Shown here: in pieces, positions 63,569 to 64,000 of the stretch | How the letters are laid out: every line of letters begins with the position of its first letter | Numbering within the stretch: the first letter of the stretch is position 1 | Assembly (NCBI GenBank): GCA_965660145.1 | Contig: CBFHYX010000011.1 | Span: 86,335-150,334 of the forward strand | Source: JABURQ01 sp029243145 | GTDB taxonomy: Bacteria > Planctomycetota > Planctomycetia > Planctomycetales > Planctomycetaceae | Reading direction: 5' to 3' | DNA length: 64,000 bases | Notes under the pieces: generated by a model | Database searches by the model: none | The model's input: only the letters and a program-made list of their open reading frames with translations | What the model was told of the DNA's origin: nothing | Made by a program: the position numbers and the translations under genes

Positions 63569-64000
63569 ATGTATCCAAAACTACTAAAGCCACACTATCG
63601 TCTACGTCTGTTGTTTAATTCCGCGTTATCGATTGCACTTCTTCTGGTGGCATTGTCAGCCGACGTCGCCGGACAAGACGCTTCCGGCCCGATCGCGTTT
63701 GAGACGCAAGCCAAGCGTTTCGTGACAGAATTTTGCGTTGACTGCCACGGGCCGGATAATCAGGAAGGCGAACTGCGTCTCGATACCGTCGGCCATGACA
63801 TGTCGAACGACGAGACGGCCCGAACCTGGAACCGGATTTTCGCTCAGGTGCAGTTCGGCGAGATGCCGCCTGAAGACAGCACTCAGCCGACGACGTCCGC
63901 AAAGTCTGAGTTTCTCAAACAGGTTGAAGCCGAGCTGACGCGGTTTGGCCGTGGCTTTGGGCTGGACAAGAAAATGCTGCTTCCGCAGTTCGGAAATTAC
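63569..64000 (+). CDS. planctomycete cytochrome-c-domain protein (partial, runs off the window)
   Basis: From the ATG the frame stays open to the last base (144 codons). A hydrophobic signal (LLFNSALSIALLLVALSADVAGQ) precedes TKRFVTEFCVDCHGPDN-like sequence: EFCVDCHGPDNQEGELRLDT contains the CxxCH heme motif. LRLDTVGHDMSNDETARTWNRIFAQVQFGEMPPE is the planctomycete cytochrome-c domain that normally precedes DUF1592/DUF1585-type domains. The remainder lies beyond the window. Codon use leans to GC-ending codons like the gene before it. Confidence 0.85.
   Translation, partial: MYPKLLKPHYRLRLLFNSALSIALLLVALSADVAGQDASGPIAFETQAKRFVTEFCVDCHGPDNQEGELRLDTVGHDMSNDETARTWNRIFAQVQFGEMPPEDSTQPTTSAKSEFLKQVEAELTRFGRGFGLDKKMLLPQFGNY

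Overview
The window reads as chromosomal DNA of a planctomycete (phylum Planctomycetota). The marker families are all here: two DUF1559 pseudopilin-like proteins with GFTLIE N-termini, two DUF1501 proteins, a DUF1549/DUF1553 protein with a planctomycete cytochrome-c domain, a second cytochrome-c-domain gene running off the right edge, and many GTG/TTG starts. Genes are short-spaced on both strands. I saw no rRNA, tRNA or CRISPR. The genus cannot be fixed from the sequence alone.

Layout. (1) 159-6198: a cell-surface polysaccharide operon, with a Wzm/Wzt-type ABC exporter followed by a DUF5672 gene carrying an in-frame TGA, a methyltransferase, a GT10 fucosyltransferase-like enzyme and a GT2 glycosyltransferase. 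(2) 6280-19597: mostly single genes: a Cys-rich exported protein, DUF1559, a parvulin, a lipoprotein, a sugar isomerase-like TIM barrel, a NIP-like aquaporin, envelope proteins, a sugar-nucleotide epimerase, an S1-domain protein next to a GroES-like protein, and a molybdopterin oxidoreductase. (3) 19702-23008: a decayed mobile zone. A secreted-protein gene is fused to a truncated, frameshifted group II intron, which abuts an IS3-family remnant and then 1.4 kb of dispersed repeats. (4) 23009-34524: a Tat-type intradiol dioxygenase, a DUF485/ActP-like acetate symporter pair, a metallo-beta-lactamase-fold protein, an MMPL/RND exporter, a HODM-like heme demethylase, a frameshifted DUF6159 gene, an SMP-30-like protein and RmlD. 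(5) 34731-48499: one large operon joining a MoxR/DUF58/BatA/VWA module to an ABC-2 transporter (one ATPase and two paralogous permeases). (6) 48570-58631: a lipoprotein/DUF1559 pair divergent from a XylR-type regulator with a candidate direct-repeat operator, a 5'-truncated slipin, and DUF1501/DUF1553 genes. (7) 58632-64000: repeats, an ABC pair, an IS256-type remnant, a relic of a sialate O-acetylesterase-like gene, a complete gene of that family in atypical codon usage, and the partial cytochrome-c gene.

How the parts work together. Region 1 makes and exports a glycan; the epimerase (14384) and RmlD (33667) could supply UDP-sugar and dTDP-rhamnose precursors. The region 5 operon pairs an AAA+ MoxR chaperone with large membrane-anchored VWA proteins and an exporter, so it probably maintains or assembles something in the envelope. 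Three genes look broken by single small changes (in-frame TGA at 2424, one base lost near 20375, one base gained near 31776), and several others are truncated beside mobile-element remnants.

The observations I would follow first are: the 85-bp element with 8-bp terminal inverted repeats present twice in opposite orientation (11062-11146 and 22421-22505); the 22-bp-phased direct repeat ATTTTGCGC upstream of the XylR-type regulator; the MoxR/VWA/ABC operon; and the inverted relic of an acetylesterase-like gene beside an IS256-type fragment. I did not find a clearly new defence or RNA system.
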